From Plasmodium relictum (Eukaryota > Apicomplexa > Aconoidasida > Haemosporida > Plasmodiidae), in NCBI RefSeq assembly GCF_900005765.1, contig NC_041691.1, positions 62,001 through 126,000 on the forward strand: DNA of 64,000 bases. Reading direction: 5' to 3'. The position numbers were made by a program, and so were the translations under genes. Shown one piece after another: positions 50,717 to 61,353 of the stretch. The notes beneath the pieces were generated by a model that saw nothing but the letters and a program-made list of their open reading frames with translations, was not told where the DNA came from and made no database searches. Within the stretch, counting starts at the first letter, position 1. Every line of letters starts with the position of its first letter.

Positions 50717-53110
50717 TCAATTATTAAAATGAATATTAGCGTTTTCTTGGTCTCTTATGATAAAATCGTTTAATAATCTGAATGTCTTTTGTGATTTTCT
50801 AATATATTCATATAATTTAAAAGTTAGAATTTTTGTTATTTTTTGTTTCTGTGAATTAGTTAGTTTTATATTATTCATAAAATTTAGAAAACTAAGAATG
50901 TACTCGTTCTGATTTTCAATAGCATTTTTATAAACTTCAGGCAAAAACAAACAAACATATTTATCATTTGTGTTGTTATTTATATAATTACTAAAATTAT
51001 ATTTTAAATCATTATTCATTGTATTATTTTCTCTTTCATTAAGGTTGTTATCTATATTTTCGTTGAAGCTACTTTCATTTAAGTTATCACGCATGTTTTT
51101 TTTTCTACAATATAAATCATTACCTGGAAATTCAACTAGGAAAAAGTTGGCAGGATTTAATAAATAATAAACATAATCAGTAAAAGAATTAGAGAGGTTA
51201 GTATTATCATGTGTTTTATTAGAAATACTTAGTTTTTTATTATCATTTAAATGATTGTAACTATTATTATTTGTGATGTTTTCTTTACTTAACACCTTAT
51301 TTTCATCAAATGTGTTCATGAAATTGTTATTAGAAGTTTTAAGTGTATTAGCTAAATTTAAAGAAGAATGGCATATATTGGTTTTACATTTTAATGGAAA
51401 TGCAAAGAGTTCACAATTTTTTTCATTAAAAATTATTTTCGATTTTTCTAAGCATTTTTTTTGATTGGAATTTAAAATATTGTATGGAGCTAACTGAATA
51501 TTTCTCGTATCACCAAAAATAATTATATTGGTTTCTGTGTAAACATAAATATTCGTATCAACAGCATTTTCAATTTTCAAACATCTTGTAACTAAATGAA
51601 TATCAATATTACTTGAATTAAATAAAGTTGTAATCATTTCTACAGATAACGATATTATATAACAATCAACACAAAAATTTATTTTTAAATACTCTACTGT
51701 TGATATAATGAATATATTACATTCTTTACAATTAATTATATTAACTATATTTTTATCACTGTTTATATATAATGTTTTTCCTTGTAAATGTTTTATTTCA
51801 TATATATCGTTGTTTATTTCTTCAATTCCACAATTTAAAATATTATTTTCATTTAAATCAGAATGATACATATTCATCGTTCCTACATTATAATTTGATT
51901 CATCCATACATAAACTATCTAATAACCAATTTAAAATATGTTTTGTTTTATATAATATTTGATAATCATTGTTTAATAAAAATGTTTCATGTACATTTTT
52001 ATTGTCATTAGTATCAATGATAAAATCTAATAAAAAAAAATGATAACTTTTAAAATATAAAGGCATATCTGATAAAGTGCTATTAGAAATATCAGTAGAT
52101 GATAAAAAAGCAATTAAATACGTTTTTAAAAAATTTTTATAATTTTTTCCACAAAAATTAAAAAAATCTGATAAATTTTGCCTATACAAAGAATTATTTA
52201 AATTATTTACATTTTTCAAAGAAGAATTACTACTATTACTAATTGATCTAGGAGATTCAATAAAATTAGGCCAACAATCTTCACTTAAGCTTTTATCATA
52301 TTTTTTCTTTACATTATCTATTTTAAGAAATTGTAAAATAATAAAAAATATTACTAATTCTATACATATATATTCATTTAACCATCCATTATTCCATACA
52401 CTAAAATAATTATCATTTTTTTTTATATTATCTATACTGTTTTCTTTTTTATTTTCATTACTATTAATTTTATTATATTCTGTTTGATTCTTTTCTTCAT
52501 TATCCTTTATGTAATATCTATCATACTTGTTAAAAAACTCTTTTTTATCATCATCTCTATATTTATTTTCTTTTTTTTTTTTATTTGTTTTATAAATGTG
52601 TAATTCTTCATATGGAGTATTAAATATTGTGTTTTGCTTATTTAAATTATTTTTTTTTCTCACACTTTGTAATGTTATGCTTAATAAAGTCCACATTGAT
52701 CTACAAATATTCGTAGTAAAAATATTAAATAATACATTATCTTGATTATTTAATAATTCATTATAAGCTAGCCAATCATTTAAGGAAATATATATTTCTT
52801 CATTTAAATTTTTTTCATTATTATTGTTCTGTTTTGTTTTTTTAAAATATTCATAAAAATTTCTTAAATAAATTAGTAATGTGTTTTCTTCTAGCTTGCT
52901 TGTTGTATATATAATGGCATGATCAAATATTTCTTTTCTTATAAATAAACCTTTTTCTTTTCTATTTACATTTGAATTTGTCCTTATATAATCATATGAA
53001 ACATTACTTTTATTCAAAGAAATTTCATTTTTATTCTCACAATTATTTATATATAATTCATTATTTTCTTTTATTTTTTTCATTTGTTCTTTAAATAGAA
53101 TATTATTCAT
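50717..53110 (-). CDS. TBCC domain-containing protein (TBCCD1-like), 797 aa
   Basis: Single exon with ATG at 53110; the codon before it is an in-frame TAG preceded by a T-rich stretch, so a 5' exon is possible but not needed. The C-CAP/cofactor-C beta-helix lies at about residues 440-560: KTLYINSDKNIVNIINCKEC, then the rungs NIFIISTVEYLKINFCVDC, IDIHLVTRCLKIENAVDTNI, and YVYTETNIIIFGDTRNIQLA followed by PYN. The last segment fits the T.rp.i.GD...I.fAPYN pattern of TBCCD1 better than tubulin cofactor C. An N-terminal helical domain (NDWLAYNEL, SMWTLLSITL) precedes it. TBCCD1 proteins place centrosomes or basal bodies and the Golgi in animals and algae. Asn-rich inserts fill both termini. Confidence 0.82.
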   Translation of the reverse strand: MNNILFKEQMKKIKENNELYINNCENKNEISLNKSNVSYDYIRTNSNVNRKEKGLFIRKEIFDHAIIYTTSKLEENTLLIYLRNFYEYFKKTKQNNNNEKNLNEEIYISLNDWLAYNELLNNQDNVLFNIFTTNICRSMWTLLSITLQSVRKKNNLNKQNTIFNTPYEELHIYKTNKKKKENKYRDDDKKEFFNKYDRYYIKDNEEKNQTEYNKINSNENKKENSIDNIKKNDNYFSVWNNGWLNEYICIELVIFFIILQFLKIDNVKKKYDKSLSEDCWPNFIESPRSISNSSNSSLKNVNNLNNSLYRQNLSDFFNFCGKNYKNFLKTYLIAFLSSTDISNSTLSDMPLYFKSYHFFLLDFIIDTNDNKNVHETFLLNNDYQILYKTKHILNWLLDSLCMDESNYNVGTMNMYHSDLNENNILNCGIEEINNDIYEIKHLQGKTLYINSDKNIVNIINCKECNIFIISTVEYLKINFCVDCYIISLSVEMITTLFNSSNIDIHLVTRCLKIENAVDTNIYVYTETNIIIFGDTRNIQLAPYNILNSNQKKCLEKSKIIFNEKNCELFAFPLKCKTNICHSSLNLANTLKTSNNNFMNTFDENKVLSKENITNNNSYNHLNDNKKLSISNKTHDNTNLSNSFTDYVYYLLNPANFFLVEFPGNDLYCRKKNMRDNLNESSFNENIDNNLNERENNTMNNDLKYNFSNYINNNTNDKYVCLFLPEVYKNAIENQNEYILSFLNFMNNIKLTNSQKQKITKILTFKLYEYIRKSQKTFRLLNDFIIRDQENANIHFNN

Positions 53111-54138
53111 CTAAAGGTTACTTTTAATATTATATATTTTGTTAATTACTCTAGTTTCTCTTATATTTCTATTTATATTATTATGTATATTATTCTTATT
53201 TAAATATATTTAATTATGTATAATTCTTTTTTGTCTTTTTTCAACACATTTAAAGATATCGTAAAACTTTTTATTAATAAAAAAGGTAAATAAATTTTTT
53301 TTTCATAATATTCATATATTTATGTAGCACTTTTAATTTTAATATATCCAAAAAAAAAAAAAAAAAAGATTTTAATTTACATATTTATATATATATATAT
53401 TTTATTTCATTCTATTTTATTTTTTTTTTCTTTATTAAATATGTATAATTATAGATTATGAGCACACTAAAAGATCTATATGATTATCCTATTTATCCTT
53501 ATTCTCATCTTTTTTTTTTCTCTTTCTAATTTCACTTTTTTTTTTTTCTTGAAAAATATTTTAAGTTATACTTAATATTTTTATTTTTAAATATTTTTAA
53601 TTTTCTTGAAGCTTATATTTTTATTTTTATACATACTTTTTTATTTTCCTTCTCTTTTATTTAAATTTTAAGTTGTAAAATATATATTATCATTTAATCA
53701 TATCAAATATTTTTCAAGAAAATAATTTAAAAAAAGAATATTCAGCATAATTATGTAATTTAGTACATATATATCTATATTTATTTATCTATTTTGTAGT
53801 ATTTTTTTTTGTTTTTTTCTCTTTATCTATTTCTCAATTTTTATATATATTCTATAAAATTGTTATTTTACTTAATATAATATTTTTAATTTTTAATATA
53901 TATTTTTTTTAATTAATAAATTACAAAAAATAACTTTTTATTCTTTATGTTAAAAAAAAAAAAAAAAAAGAAATAATATTTTAATATTAATACATAACTT
54001 TTTTTTTTTTTTTTTGTATCTTGTTTCTTGTTTTTCGTTTTTCTTTATAAATATACCAATGTTATAAGTTATTTTTTATCCATTTATTATATAATTATTT
54101 TATATATAATTTTTCTTTTTTTTTTTTTAAATTTTAAA
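53111..54138. other. Divergent promoter region, TBCC-domain gene / transporter
   Basis: About 1 kb of AT-rich sequence with poly(dA) near 53350-53367 and 53951-53969. The frame runs open 37 codons upstream of the transporter ATG but begins with TTG, so it is not counted. Confidence 0.6.
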
Positions 54139-57100
54139 ATGAATCTAATTTTCAAAAGTATAGATAATGAAATAAACAAATGTTATATTAAATTGAAAGA
54201 AGAAGAATTTAAAACAAAAACAAAAATTAATGTTTTGATTTTTTGTTATTTGTGTTTTTTTATATATACTTGGTATATTAGTATAATATGCTTATTTCCA
54301 TTAAAATTTAATGATTTATTTTTTATTTTCCATTTTCTTTTTCAAGGTATTGGTGCTATATTTCTAGGATTTTTTTCTGACATATATGGAAGAAAAAAAT
54401 GTCTAAATATTTCATTTGCTATTCTATTTATCATACTTTTAATAACCTTTATTACAGTAAATCCATCTTTCTTTTTATTTTACGAAAATTCTAAAACTGT
54501 TTTTGTAAATAAAGATTTCTATAATCTAAAAAGTTATACTAAACCCAATATAGAAAATTATCAAAATATTCATAAATATTTAAATAATTATAATTCCTCA
54601 TTTCAAAAAGTAGAAGAAGAAGAAGAAGAAGAAGAAGAAGAAGAAGAAGAAGAAGAAGAAGAAATAGAAATAGAAAAAAAAAAAGACATAATTTATGAAA
54701 AAGAAAATTCTCATAAAATTTTTAGAAAAAATAACACCAATCAATTAGAAAATTTTATTTTTAATAACAATGATAAATTAAGAAAAAAAACCTTAAGTAA
54801 AAAAATAATCTCATATAATTATATTAACATAAATGAAAGCGAACCAGACAAGATACATATTTCAAACAATAATTATAAAAAGAGTGATTTTTCCAATAAT
54901 TCCATTGATAATTTTATAAATAAAAATGATAAAAATAAATATAAAGATGTAAATGATGATTATAATAAAAGTAATCCTTATATTTATGATATACATAAAG
55001 ATAATTTTATTTATATCCTTTCTTCCAATTATGGCAATTTAAATAAACATATAAAAGATTCTTTATTTAACGAAAAATATTTAAGTCATAAAAGTAATAA
55101 TTATAATGTCAAAAAAAAAAAAGATAATACATATAATAAATTAAATAACAATTTATACGAAAATAAAAAAAAAAAAAAAAGGATAAACAGTAATTATAGA
55201 AAATTATATCATGATTTAGTAATAACGATTAACAAAAGTTTAAAAGAAAGAAATGTTCAGAATTTTGGTAATAAATTCTATAAGCATCTAATTAATGAAT
55301 GCATAAAAGAACACCTAAAAAATACTTTTATCAGATTACCAGACAATATAATTGGCATAAGTAAAAAGTTTAATACAGCAAATAACAACTTTAATGAAAT
55401 TTCTAGTGTTTCAAGTAATCTAAACCAAAATTTAATACATATAATAAACAGTAATTTTAGTAATATAAAAGATGGTTGTGTAAATGAAATACTATCGATT
55501 ACTGATAAGCTAAGTAAAATAAATTATACTAATACAGGAGAAATAAAATTTCCTATAAGTAACGAAAACATTGATTATGGAAAAAATAATGATACAAATT
55601 ATAAAAATAGATTAAATGATATAAAAAACGATGATTTTTTTTTATTAATATCACAAATAATTTTTTATGTTTTAACATGTTTAAGTGGATTTTTTGTTAA
55701 AGGAATAAATAATGTTTTATGTATCATAATAACAGAAAACATAAAACCCAATTATAAGACAAAGGCAGTATGCCTTATTTTTATCATTGAAAATTTTTCT
55801 TTAATTATGATTCGCCTAATATTTTTTTTCAACGGAAACAAAAATATATATATTTCATTTAAATTTAATTTATTTTTTTTAGTCATATTAAATATAATTA
55901 TAATTGCTATACTAAATATTTATTTTGTGAATTTTAATACTAATGTCTTAAAAATTCAAAAGAAAATTCTTAAAAAGTTATATCAAAAAAATTATCAAAC
56001 TTCATTAAGCTTTTTTAATAATAATAATGGAAATACAATATACAAAGAAATTTTAAACAATGAAATAAATTCAAATAATAGTAAAAAAAATTATACTTCT
56101 TATAATCTTAAATATAAAAATCAATTTTTTAACAATAATTATAGCGAAAATTATTTTAATGTACATAATTTAAATGGATTAAATAAAGAAAATGATGAAA
56201 ATGAAAATTTTTTCATAGATAAGTTTGACGAAAATGGCAAATTTAATAATATAGAATATAATGTAAGTTTAAGTAATATAATGGAAGAAGAAAATTATAA
56301 CAATGATAACTTATGTGTAAATAATAATATAAATAGTTCAAATGAAAGTATTCAGATAAATCGTAAAAAAAAAAATTATATCAATGAGATAAATGAAATT
56401 AACAATAATGGAAACTATGATAATATATTAAATAATAATAATATTAAAAAAAAAATGGATCATCTTTTAAGTGAAAAGATAAATATAAATAAAGAAATTT
56501 TAGAATATACAGAAAATCTAAAAAAAAATGAAATATTTAAAATATATATGAAATGGATTTATTACTATTTTGATGCTCACAGATATTTAATCTCAGCATT
56601 ATGCACATTATTTTTTCTTTTTAATTTCTTATATATAAGTTTTTTTATTATATACAATATATTTATTTATGATATAAAAAATATATCTAATTTTCATAAA
56701 TTGAATAATTCATTTATAATTATGAATTCTGTAATTTTAATTTTTTATTTTTATTTATATTTTAAATTAAATCGTTTAATATTAAAAATATTAAATTTAT
56801 TTGGATATTTATTGATTACATTTATATCATTTGGACTTATTTTGTTTTTATGTTCTACTTCTTATTTTCAATTTTCTTTATATGATAATACATATATTAT
56901 ATATAGTGTAATATTTTATACATTTTTGTTTATACCTAATGTATCTTTATTTTTGTTTTCTATTAATTCTTTTCACACAATATGTAAGGGAGGTTTAATA
57001 GGCATTTTTGTTTTTTTTGGCAATTTAGGATTTATTGCATATGCAATAATTAAAGTTTTTATAATTCTTAAATATTTTACATTAGTTAATCTAACTTTTT

Positions 57101-57288
57101 CATGTATAATTTGCATATTATCTTCTATAATCATGATTTTGTTTATTCCTCAAATGAGTACATCAGTTGATTACAACATAGTAGATGATGTTTATTTTAA
57201 TCATTTTTTATCATATATTTATAATAAAAAAAATGTTTCTCCTCTCTTCAGAACTATTTCTATTTCTTATGAAATTCATAATAATTAA
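54139..57288 (+). CDS. 12-TM major facilitator superfamily transporter, 1049 aa
   Basis: The start is the first ATG in frame (MNLIFKSIDNE). TM1-3 lie within residues ~30-110; the loop between TM2 and TM3 reads GAIFLGFFSDIYGRKKCL, the MFS G...D..GR signature. TM4-6 lie near residues 495-600 and TM7-12 near 810-1020. FIPNVSLFLFSINSFH and CKGGLIGIFVFFGNLGFIAY resemble the phosphate/sugar-porter segment PN.TTF..pAE.fP followed by G...A.GK.GA. Two large hydrophilic Asn/Lys-rich inserts break the helices: ~residues 120-490, holding a run of 17 Glu (54613-54663), and ~residues 610-800. Substrate unknown; a small organic or inorganic anion is only a guess. Likely in the parasite plasma membrane or an organelle. 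Confidence 0.85.
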   Translation: MNLIFKSIDNEINKCYIKLKEEEFKTKTKINVLIFCYLCFFIYTWYISIICLFPLKFNDLFFIFHFLFQGIGAIFLGFFSDIYGRKKCLNISFAILFIILLITFITVNPSFFLFYENSKTVFVNKDFYNLKSYTKPNIENYQNIHKYLNNYNSSFQKVEEEEEEEEEEEEEEEEEIEIEKKKDIIYEKENSHKIFRKNNTNQLENFIFNNNDKLRKKTLSKKIISYNYININESEPDKIHISNNNYKKSDFSNNSIDNFINKNDKNKYKDVNDDYNKSNPYIYDIHKDNFIYILSSNYGNLNKHIKDSLFNEKYLSHKSNNYNVKKKKDNTYNKLNNNLYENKKKKKRINSNYRKLYHDLVITINKSLKERNVQNFGNKFYKHLINECIKEHLKNTFIRLPDNIIGISKKFNTANNNFNEISSVSSNLNQNLIHIINSNFSNIKDGCVNEILSITDKLSKINYTNTGEIKFPISNENIDYGKNNDTNYKNRLNDIKNDDFFLLISQIIFYVLTCLSGFFVKGINNVLCIIITENIKPNYKTKAVCLIFIIENFSLIMIRLIFFFNGNKNIYISFKFNLFFLVILNIIIIAILNIYFVNFNTNVLKIQKKILKKLYQKNYQTSLSFFNNNNGNTIYKEILNNEINSNNSKKNYTSYNLKYKNQFFNNNYSENYFNVHNLNGLNKENDENENFFIDKFDENGKFNNIEYNVSLSNIMEEENYNNDNLCVNNNINSSNESIQINRKKKNYINEINEINNNGNYDNILNNNNIKKKMDHLLSEKININKEILEYTENLKKNEIFKIYMKWIYYYFDAHRYLISALCTLFFLFNFLYISFFIIYNIFIYDIKNISNFHKLNNSFIIMNSVILIFYFYLYFKLNRLILKILNLFGYLLITFISFGLILFLCSTSYFQFSLYDNTYIIYSVIFYTFLFIPNVSLFLFSINSFHTICKGGLIGIFVFFGNLGFIAYAIIKVFIILKYFTLVNLTFSCIICILSSIIMILFIPQMSTSVDYNIVDDVYFNHFLSYIYNKKNVSPLFRTISISYEIHNN

Positions 57289-58018
57289 TTACATTTCTTT
57301 ATTATTTAAATTATTTTTAGATGCCTTAAACAATTTTCACATAATTTACATTTATATTATTATTTAATATAATTTATATTATTTTATTACTTTAATTTTT
57401 TTTTTTTATCAATTTATGCATATCAAAATATATTTTTATTTAATCTCCTTTCTTATTAATATAATACAATATTATTATATATTTATGCCATCATTACAGA
57501 ATTTTATATTATTATATTCTAACATAGATAAATTGCACTTTTTTGTTTTAATATATGAGTTTTTAATATTTTTTTTTACATATAATTACAATTTTTTTTT
57601 TTTTTATAGATAGTGTTATATATTTTAAAGAAATTATGCTATTATTTTTTTCAATACTTAAATGTATATTTAATTTAATATATATAAATTTACTATTTGA
57701 TTTAAAATTTTTGTTAAAATTTCAAATGTTCTTTTTGTTTATACTTATAATAAAAAAACGTTCCTATTAACATAAAATATAATATATCATATATATAATG
57801 TAATAAATATTTATGTTTAAAAAAATTTTTTATTAATATTTTTATGTCAACTCTTTAAAATAATATTTTGTAATTATATTATTGTCTTATTTTATTTTAC
57901 TTTTTAACGATGAAATTTAATTCATAAAAAAATTATTGTCTTACATATAAATTCTATCAATGAAAGAAAAAAATAAAAAACTGTCTAATTATATTTTTAA
58001 ATAGAACTTTTCCATTTT
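57289..58018. other. Convergent 3' region, transporter / Sua5
   Basis: AT-rich 3' flanks. A Phe/Ile/Tyr-rich open frame at 57416-57613 (+) is judged chance. No motif seen. Confidence 0.6.
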
Positions 58019-59674
58019 TTAATTATTGAGAATTTGAAGTTCACCATTGTTCATAAATACTTTTAAAATTTTTCCAGAAGCCGATCTAAATATTCTATCG
58101 AATATTGAAAAGTATAATTCATCAGATGATTTAAAATTAACTATTGATATAAGTATATTTTTTGCTTTATTACTTATAGCTAATGTTTCCGCTTTTCTTA
58201 AAAATAAAAAAAAATTTTTTGTTACATATTTTATTTGTTCTTCCTCAGATAAATTATCATAATATATATTTATATACTTTAAAAAATAATTTTGATAATT
58301 AATAAAAGAGTTTCCTATATCTAAAAATATACATTTATTCAATTGGATATTTGACAAATTATTGTTCTTATTTTCTTTTTTTGAAATTATGTCAACCATA
58401 TATGTAGAAACAAAAGGGCTATAATGAGTTATCAAAAGACCAGGACTGACTTCATTTTTTTCCTGATTTGTATTTTTTGGTTCTTGTAAAAATTTTTTGT
58501 TCTGTTTATATGTGTTTTCATTAATTATATTATCATTATTATTATTATTATTATTATTATCAATTACTTTAAAATTATCATCATTCTGATATTCGCTTTT
58601 TTTTTGAAATATTCCAAGATCTTCGAATTTTATTTTCTTATACAAGTCAACTTTAATGTTATTTAAGAGATTGTTATTCATTAAAACTTCTTCAATATCA
58701 TTTTTAGTATATTTGCCTCTTCTATATATTATAATTCTATAATCGTATAATCTTTTATATTTTAAAATTTTTTCATATATGTAATATGATTTCTCCTTAT
58801 TACTTTCAATATTTTCAAATATATTTTTTAATTTTACATACATTTCTATATTTGACTCAGATTTTTGGGAATTTGTTAAATCACGCAAAAGCTTCAGTTC
58901 TCCTTTATATTCATTTTCGTATTCATTATCTGTCGTAACCTCATCATCATTGTTATTATTATCATTTTTATCATTGCTAAAATTAAAATCTTCAGGGATG
59001 GAATTATTGAGAATATGTTTTTCCTGTATATTATTTATTTTATTATTAAAGTTTTTATGAATCTTTTGAGGGTCTACATTATTTCTTTTTTTAAATTTCG
59101 TTATTTTTAAAACAGTTGATTCTATGCCTACATCACATTGCCCGTCATCAAATATTAAAATGTTTTCATCTTTAAATTCTTCGAAAACATGAAGAGAATT
59201 AGTTGGACTAATATGTTGAAATTTATTTGCTGATGGGGCAGCAATTGGAGTTTCACATATTTTTATTATTTCTCTTGCGATCATATTATTAGGTATTCTT
59301 ACTGCACAAAATTTTGTATGAGCTGTTAATATTAAAGGAACATTTTTTTTTGCTTTAGCTATAATTGATAATGGTCCAGGCCAAAATTTTTTACTTAATA
59401 CATAAATAATATATTTTTCAAAAATATTAATATGATATAATTGTTCAAAGGCTTGTGATATATCATATACATGAGATATGATTGGATCACTTACTGGCCT
59501 ATTTTTCATTTGAAAAATATTCTTTAAAGAATCTTCATTTAATGAATTACCTCCTAATCCATATACTGTTTCTGTTGGAAGTCCAATTAAATAATTATTA
59601 TCTATATGTTGTTTTAACTTTCTTTTAATATCTTCATTATTTAATAAATCTAACCCTTGTATTATTTTTGCCAT
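58019..59674 (-). CDS. SUA5: Threonylcarbamoyl-AMP synthase, Sua5 type, 551 aa
   Basis: Single exon, ATG at 59674. The YrdC-like domain opens at residue ~30 with GLPTETVYGLGGNS, then KNRPVSDPIISHV, FWPGPLSIIAKA, FCAVRIPNN and PIAAPSANKFQHISPT. The conserved KxR and SxN elements and Pro-rich loop of the active site are present. FDDGQCDVGIESTVLKI closes the domain. After a Lys/Asn insert of about 120 residues, the C-terminal Sua5 domain is marked by SPGLLITHYSPF. The enzyme makes threonylcarbamoyl-AMP from Thr, bicarbonate and ATP for t6A37 on ANN-decoding tRNAs, in a pathway shared with the KEOPS complex. No clear organelle presequence, so cytosolic. Confidence 0.94.
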   Translation of the reverse strand: MAKIIQGLDLLNNEDIKRKLKQHIDNNYLIGLPTETVYGLGGNSLNEDSLKNIFQMKNRPVSDPIISHVYDISQAFEQLYHINIFEKYIIYVLSKKFWPGPLSIIAKAKKNVPLILTAHTKFCAVRIPNNMIAREIIKICETPIAAPSANKFQHISPTNSLHVFEEFKDENILIFDDGQCDVGIESTVLKITKFKKRNNVDPQKIHKNFNNKINNIQEKHILNNSIPEDFNFSNDKNDNNNNDDEVTTDNEYENEYKGELKLLRDLTNSQKSESNIEMYVKLKNIFENIESNKEKSYYIYEKILKYKRLYDYRIIIYRRGKYTKNDIEEVLMNNNLLNNIKVDLYKKIKFEDLGIFQKKSEYQNDDNFKVIDNNNNNNNNDNIINENTYKQNKKFLQEPKNTNQEKNEVSPGLLITHYSPFVSTYMVDIISKKENKNNNLSNIQLNKCIFLDIGNSFINYQNYFLKYINIYYDNLSEEEQIKYVTKNFFLFLRKAETLAISNKAKNILISIVNFKSSDELYFSIFDRIFRSASGKILKVFMNNGELQILNN

Positions 59675-60002
59675 TTTATCTCAAATATCATTATATCAAA
59701 ATGTTTTCAATATGAAAAAAGAAAAAAAAAAAAAAAATCAGAGAATTTCAATTTCAAATATGTTTAGTATAAAATAAAAAAAAAAATAATAATATAATGA
59801 CAAAATACTCATATTAATATAAATAAATATATCTATTTTGAATATTTTAAAAGAATTAATTCTTATTGAATCTTTTTATATTTAATTTATTAAATCATTT
59901 CATAAAATCAGAGACTATTTTACTTTATAAATAAATTATTAATTTTTTAAGTTATTTTCTAAAGATTTAATCTCCATTAAACAAATATAATTAAAAAAAG
60001 TG

Positions 60003-60065
<63 letters not shown>

Positions 60066-60503
60066 TCTGAATAAAATTATATTTAAAGAGCTTGTTAAAT
60101 TAACTTTACGAATTATTTAAATATATTTAAGAACTATTTACTTTTAATTTATTCTATAACAGTCAAAATAATTTGTTATAAATATATGTGGATATTTTTT
60201 TTCATAAAAAATTATTATCTATTGAAGAAAAAAAAAAAAAATACCAAAGTTTTAAAATATATTTCATTTCCATACTCATATTTTTAATTTTTAACTTCTT
60301 TTAAAAATAGAAAAAACAAAAAAATGTAGAATTAATAAAAATGGAACAGTTAACAAAATAATAATTATTTAAATATATTAAAAAAAAAAGAAAAAATGCA
60401 CTTTTTAAAACTATAAATTCATTGATGTTAAAATCTCAATACTGTTCTTATTATGATAATAAATGAAAATAAAAAAAAAAAAAAAAAATAATTAAATCAT
60501 AAA
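59675..60503. other. Divergent promoter region, Sua5 / heme lyase
   Basis: 0.8 kb with (TA)n of about 53 bases at 60009-60061 and an A-run before the heme lyase ATG. GTGCA occurs at 60000-60004 and, inverted, TGCAC at 60397-60401, flanking most of the region. Confidence 0.6.
60009..60061. repeat. (TA)n microsatellite, about 26 units
   Basis: The longest perfect dinucleotide run in the window, in the divergent Sua5 / heme lyase promoter. It is likely to be length-variable between isolates. Confidence 0.95.
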
Positions 60504-61353
60504 ATGAATGAAGAAAAAAAGGTATCAAGTAATTTAAAAGAAAAGTCTTCCATACCATCAAATAGTGGTAGCTGGTACTATCCTTCTAAAAATCAATTTT
60601 ATAATACAACAAAAAAAAAAGGTTATAAAGAAAAAAATATTTATCTTTTTTTTTTTTTTCTTTTTGTATGAAAAAACATGAGGAAATATATGTATATATA
60701 ATACTTTTTTCTTGAAATAATATATTTTTTTTTAAATATTACATAGGTTACTCATTTTCTAGAGAAGAATTAGATATGGCATTAAAAATTCACAATGCTG
60801 TCAATGAAGAAACGTGGAGAAAAATTATGAAAAAGGAAGAAAAATATTTTGATTTATGTAAAGAACAAAAATTAATAAGATTTGTTGGAAATCCTACAAA
60901 ATTGTCATTTAAAGCATATATGTTAACTCTACTTGGATATAATAAACCATTTGACAGACACGATTGGTATATAGATAGATGTGGAAAAACGATTAAGTAA
61001 AGAAAATAAATAAATAAATAAAAATAAAAAAATAATAAAGATAATAATAATGATACATTAAATTATAAAGTAAAATTGTATAAAATAAAGTTTCTCATAA
61101 ACAAAATTATAATAAAAAATCAATATATTTAATTTTTACATAATTTTATAATAATTTTAAATTGTATATTTTTATTTATTTTACTATTTTCTTTTTTTTT
61201 TAAAGGTATATAATAGATTATTATGATGGAAAGAGTGATAACAATTCACCAGTTTCTATTTATATTGACGTAAGGCCACAATTAAGTCATAAAAATGTGA
61301 TAGATCATATTAAAGTTTTTTATTTAAAAATATGTAAATTTATATTTTACTAA
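60504..61353 (+). CDS. Cytochrome c heme lyase (holocytochrome c synthase), 171 aa
   Basis: Three exons, 60504-60621, 60747-60996 and 61206-61353, phases 1 and 2 restored at each join. The product reads SGSWYYPSKNQFYNTTKKKG, then EELDMALKIHNAVNEETWRK, then FKAYMLTLLGYNKPFDRHDW, YIDRCGK and IIDYYDGK. These match the HCCS core WVYPSEQMF..A, the heme-ligating His in the IHN helix, PFDRHDW.VDRCG and VIDYYDG. It links heme to the CxxCH thiols of cytochrome c (or c1) in the mitochondrial intermembrane space. The protein is short, and the usual N-terminal Cys-Pro heme-regulatory motifs are absent from the visible leader. Plasmodium has two paralogues (c and c1); this one is not assigned. Confidence 0.93.

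Noticed and set aside
57416-57613. 65-codon Phe/Tyr/Ile-rich frame after the transporter
   Set aside because: Composition is that of T-runs, and there is no splice or domain support.
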